From Geothrix edaphica (lineage in GTDB: Bacteria; Acidobacteriota; Holophagae; Holophagales; Holophagaceae): DNA of 64,000 bases. Positions within the stretch are counted from its first letter, which is position 1. The number at the start of each line of letters is the position of its first letter. Made by a program: the position numbers and the translations under genes. The stretch is from positions 1 through 64,000 of the forward strand of contig NZ_BSDC01000004.1 in assembly GCF_030268045.1 (NCBI RefSeq), read 5' to 3'. Below are positions 61,419-64,000 of the stretch, one piece after another. Below the pieces are notes generated by a model that was given only the letters and a program-made list of their open reading frames with translations, did not search any database and was not told the DNA's origin.

Positions 61419-62074
61419 GCCTCATCGCCAACATCCTCCTCGGGGCCCCGGGCTCCGGGAAGGGCACCCAGGCCAAGTGCCTGGTGGAAACATTCTCTTT
61501 GACTCACCTCTCAACCGGTGACATTCTGAGAGATGCCGTTTCGAAAGGGACGGAGATCGGCCTGAGGGCGAAAGCCATCATGGCCGAGGGAAAACTGGTG
61601 GACGACGACACCGTCAACGGCCTGGTCTTCGCGCGGCTGCTGGACGAGACCTCTGACGTGTTGTTCGACGGCTACCCACGCACCCTTCAGCAAGCTCAGG
61701 CCCTGGAAGACTTCCTCTCCTCCAAGGGCATGAAGGTCGGGCACGTGGTACTGGTCGATGTCCCCCAGGAGGTGCTGGAAGCCCGCGTGGTGGGCCGGCG
61801 CGTCTGCAGCAACAATGCCTGCGGCGCCATCTACCACCTGGAGTCCAAGCCCTCCAAGCAGGCCGGTATCTGCGATCTGTGCGGAAGTCCCCTGAAGCAC
61901 CGGTCCGACGATACCGCTGAAGCTTTCCGGAGCCGGATGGGCGAGTTCCACTCGACCTTCCAGCCGCTCCTGGGCTTCTACAAGCATCGGCCGACCTTCC
62001 GGAGCGTGGATGGCAATCGCGCGCCGGAGCTGGTGTTTGAATCGCTGCGTCACGTCTTCGGAGAACGCGCTTGA
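61415..62074 (+). CDS. adk: Adenylate kinase
   Basis: 219 aa. P-loop [10 protein letters not shown] at about 10-19, [23 protein letters not shown]. Zinc-type LID domain with four Cys ([14 protein letters not shown] ... ICDLCGSPL). Interconverts 2 ADP with ATP and AMP. Overlaps secY (ATGA) and infA (TTGA). Confidence 0.97.
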   Translation: MSLIANILLGAPGSGKGTQAKCLVETFSLTHLSTGDILRDAVSKGTEIGLRAKAIMAEGKLVDDDTVNGLVFARLLDETSDVLFDGYPRTLQQAQALEDFLSSKGMKVGHVVLVDVPQEVLEARVVGRRVCSNNACGAIYHLESKPSKQAGICDLCGSPLKHRSDDTAEAFRSRMGEFHSTFQPLLGFYKHRPTFRSVDGNRAPELVFESLRHVFGERA

Positions 62075-62289
62075 GCAAAGAAGAAGCCATTGAGCTCGAA
62101 GCCACAGTGGTCGAGGCCTTGCCCAACGCGGTGTTCCGGGTCGAACTGGAGAACAAGCACCAGGTGCTGGCGCACATCAGCGGGAAGATGCGCAAGAACT
62201 TCATCCGAATCCTTCCCGGTGACCGGGTGCTCGTCGAGGTAACGCCCTACGACCTCACCCGCGGCCGCATCATCTACCGATTCAAGTAA
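62071..62289 (+). CDS. infA: Translation initiation factor IF-1
   Basis: 72 aa from TTG 62071, which overlaps the adk TGA as TTGA; ggag lies 7 nt upstream. S1-type OB fold: [40 protein letters not shown] and [17 protein letters not shown]. map, often found between adk and infA, is missing. Confidence 0.96.
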   Translation: MSKEEAIELEATVVEALPNAVFRVELENKHQVLAHISGKMRKNFIRILPGDRVLVEVTPYDLTRGRIIYRFK

Positions 62290-62302
62290 ACGAGAGGACA
62301 CC

Positions 62303-62419
62303 ATGAAAGTACGGCCCTCCATCAAGAAGCTGTGCGAGCACTGCAAAGTGGTCCGGCGCGAAGGCATCAACCGGATCATCTGCAAGAAGAACCCCAAGCA
62401 CAAGCAGCGTCAGGGTTAA
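62303..62419 (+). CDS. rpmJ: Large ribosomal subunit protein bL36, zinc form
   Basis: 38 aa. Starts [17 protein letters not shown]; zinc ligands Cys11, Cys14, Cys27 and His33 ([12 protein letters not shown]) mark the C+ form. ATG 62303 after gagagga; stop TAA 62417-62419. 13 bp after infA and 9 bp before rpsM, as in most genomes. Confidence 0.96.
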   Translation: MKVRPSIKKLCEHCKVVRREGINRIICKKNPKHKQRQG

Positions 62420-62428
62420 GGAGAAACG

Positions 62429-62797
62429 ATGGCACGCATCTCAGGCATTGATCTGCCCATCGGAAAGCGCATCGAAATCGCGCTCACCTACATTTTCGGC
62501 ATCGGGCGCGCCAAGGCGCACAGCATCCTGACCCGCGCGAAGGTCGACTTCGGCACGAAGGTCCGGGATCTGACCGAGGACGAGGTCGGTCGCATCCGCC
62601 GCGTCATCACCGCCGAGGAGACCGTGGAGGGTGACCTCCGCAAGAACATCTCCCTCGACATCAAGCGGCTCATGGACATCGGCTGTTACCGCGGCCTGCG
62701 CCACCGGAAGGGCCTCCCCGTCCGTGGTCAGCGCACGCACACCAACGCCCGCACCCGCAAGGGCAAGCGACGCACCGTGGCCGGCAAGAAGAAGTAG
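62429..62797 (+). CDS. rpsM: Small ribosomal subunit protein uS13
   Basis: 122 aa. [33 protein letters not shown] and the basic tail [20 protein letters not shown]. Bridges 30S head to 50S. SD aaggaga. Confidence 0.97.
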   Translation: MARISGIDLPIGKRIEIALTYIFGIGRAKAHSILTRAKVDFGTKVRDLTEDEVGRIRRVITAEETVEGDLRKNISLDIKRLMDIGCYRGLRHRKGLPVRGQRTHTNARTRKGKRRTVAGKKK

Positions 62798-62809
62798 GAC
62801 GAGGAACCC

Positions 62810-63217
62810 ATGGCAAAGACCCAGACCCGGACCGCCGGCAAGAAGGTGGTCAAGAAGAAGGAAAAGAAGAACGTCCCCCACGGCGTGGCTCACGTCCAGG
62901 CGTCCTTCAACAACACCATCATCTCCATCTCTGACCCGATGGGGAACATGCTCTGCTGGGCTTCCAGCGGCAACCAGAACTTCCGCGGCACCCGCAAGGG
63001 CACGCCCTTCGCAGCCCAGGTGGCCGCCGGCATCGCTGCCGAGGCCGCCAAGGAGCAGGGCGTGCGCTCGGTGGACGTCCGCGTCAAGGGCCCCGGTGCC
63101 GGTCGTGAGAGCGCCATCCGCGCCCTCAACGCCGCCGGCATCCAGGTGACCAGCATCCGCGACGTCACCCCCATCCCCCACAACGGCTGCCGGCCGCCCA
63201 AGCGGCGCCGGGTTTAA
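62810..63217 (+). CDS. rpsK: Small ribosomal subunit protein uS11
   Basis: 135 aa. [40 protein letters not shown] and [20 protein letters not shown]. Platform protein contacting E-site mRNA. SD cgaggaacc. Confidence 0.97.
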   Translation: MAKTQTRTAGKKVVKKKEKKNVPHGVAHVQASFNNTIISISDPMGNMLCWASSGNQNFRGTRKGTPFAAQVAAGIAAEAAKEQGVRSVDVRVKGPGAGRESAIRALNAAGIQVTSIRDVTPIPHNGCRPPKRRRV

Positions 63218-63232
63218 GAGAGGAGGAGAGAC

Positions 63233-63865
63233 ATGGCACGTTACACAGACGCCGTTTGCCGCCTCTGCCGCCGCGAGGGCATGAAGCTTTATCTCAAGGG
63301 CGAGCGCTGCTTCAAGGAGAAGTGCTCGTTCGAGACCCGCAAGGGCAAGATCCCCGGCCAGCACGGCGCGGGGAAGATCAAGAAGCCCACCGGCTACGCC
63401 CTGCAGCTTCGCGAGAAGCAGAAGGTGAAGCGCATCTACGGTGTGCTCGAGAAGCAGTTCCGCCACTACTTCGAGAAGGCCGACGCCAAGAAGGGCGTCA
63501 CCGGCCACAACCTGCTCGGCTTCCTCGAGAGTCGCCTCGACAACGTGATCTACCGTCTGGGCTTCGCGCCCAGCCGCTCGTCCGCCCGCCAGATGGTCAT
63601 GCACGGTCACGTGCTGGTCAACGGCAAGCGGGTCGACATCCCCTCCTTCCAGGTGAAGCCTGGGCAGGCGGTGGAGCTGGGTAGCCGCGCCCGCGAGAAC
63701 GACGGGGTCAAGTCCTCCGTCGAGACCTCCGCCGGCCGTGGGATTCCCAAGTGGCTTTCCCTGGACGCCACCGCCTTCAAGGGTCAGGTGCTTGCCGCGC
63801 CGACCCGTGAGGACATCACCCTGGACATCAACGAGCAGCTGATCGTTGAACTGTATTCCAAGTAA
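63233..63865 (+). CDS. rpsD: Small ribosomal subunit protein uS4, zinc form
   Basis: 210 aa. Four N-terminal zinc cysteines at 9, 12, 26 and 31 (VCRLCRREG, RCFKEKCSF), then the S4 RNA-binding domain LESRLDNVIYRLGFAPSRSS and QMVMHGHVLVNGKRVDIPSF. 30S assembly initiator and alpha operon repressor in E. coli. SD gaggaggag. Confidence 0.97.
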   Translation: MARYTDAVCRLCRREGMKLYLKGERCFKEKCSFETRKGKIPGQHGAGKIKKPTGYALQLREKQKVKRIYGVLEKQFRHYFEKADAKKGVTGHNLLGFLESRLDNVIYRLGFAPSRSSARQMVMHGHVLVNGKRVDIPSFQVKPGQAVELGSRARENDGVKSSVETSAGRGIPKWLSLDATAFKGQVLAAPTREDITLDINEQLIVELYSK

Positions 63866-63874
63866 GGGGGCAGG

Positions 63875-64000
63875 ATGCTGAACCTCAGCGATTTCCAGAG
63901 GCCGCGATTCGCGGAGGTGACCCCCGGGTCCCTCACGGACTCCTACGGAGAATTCGTGGCCTACCCCTTCGAGCGTGGCTTCGCCACGACCGTGGGGCAC
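63875..64000 (+). CDS. rpoA: RNA polymerase alpha subunit, 5' part
   Basis: First 42 codons only; the window ends inside the gene. Starts MLNLSDFQRPRFAEV at ATG 63875 after aaggggg. The conserved block YPFERGFATTVG corresponds to the VEPLERGFGHTLG region of alpha-NTD that contacts beta. Identity also follows from its place after rpsD. Confidence 0.93.
   Translation, partial: MLNLSDFQRPRFAEVTPGSLTDSYGEFVAYPFERGFATTVGH

Overview
The window reads as a chromosomal piece of a GC-rich, Gram-negative bacterium, most likely an acidobacterium of the Holophagae (Geothrix/Holophaga-like). This is inferred from the general look of the 16S gene, the high GC of the coding regions, lipid A and heptose genes, a large type III glutamine synthetase, and hybrid and beta-propeller sensor kinases. 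No database comparison could be run. There is no prophage, transposon, CRISPR array or resistance island. This is housekeeping DNA with a few accessory and remodelled spots.

Layout. 1-5620: a complete rRNA operon (16S, tRNA-Ala(TGC), tRNA-Ile(GAT), 23S, 5S) with long processing stems and a strong terminator. 5655-12669: a translation block (thrS, infC-rpmI-rplT, pheS-pheT), then a ZapB-like/ZapA pair and a candidate 6S RNA. 12895-17579: RNase Y, a GAF/PAS hybrid histidine kinase and a small DUF486 membrane protein. 17589-28003 (minus strand): purH, alaS, a dCache hybrid kinase, and a periplasmic-propeller kinase translationally coupled to a NarL-type regulator. 28289-35385: a short orphan NuoG, a YiiX-like papain-fold protein, an OB-fold lipoprotein, a lipid A acyltransferase/RsgA/EF-P operon, and a divergent Ser/Thr kinase. 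35407-47343: assorted metabolism and envelope genes (CPBP protease, DCC protein, thioesterase, class II DAHP synthase, an OmpR/kinase pair, nadA, glnN, an outer membrane barrel, the heptose adenylyltransferase, an FmdB zinc ribbon). 47372-64000: the str-S10-spc-alpha ribosomal protein supercluster, from rpsL to the first 42 codons of rpoA, in canonical order but without tuf or map.

How it fits together. Most of the window builds or charges the translation machinery: rRNA, 30-odd ribosomal proteins, IF1, IF3, EF-G, an EF-P family factor, RsgA, and Thr-, Phe- and Ala-tRNA synthetases. SecY and adenylate kinase sit inside the same cluster. Several control points can be read directly: an AUU start on infC, stop/start overlaps (secY-adk-infA, rplD-rplW, rplN-rplX, pheS-pheT, kinase-regulator), and strong hairpin terminators. 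Structured gaps interrupt otherwise tight operons at rpmI/rplT, rpsG/fusA and rplX/rplE.

Most worth following: a PheT that lacks its OB-fold tRNA-binding insert; an RsgA without its zinc finger beside an EF-P with an EfpL-like loop; a 72-bp silent-difference copy of a histidine kinase 3' end between that kinase and its regulator; a crotonase C-terminal stub coupled to nadA; and a Ser/Thr kinase with an enlarged activation segment and an apparently leaderless start. I did not find a clear, wholly new multi-gene system.
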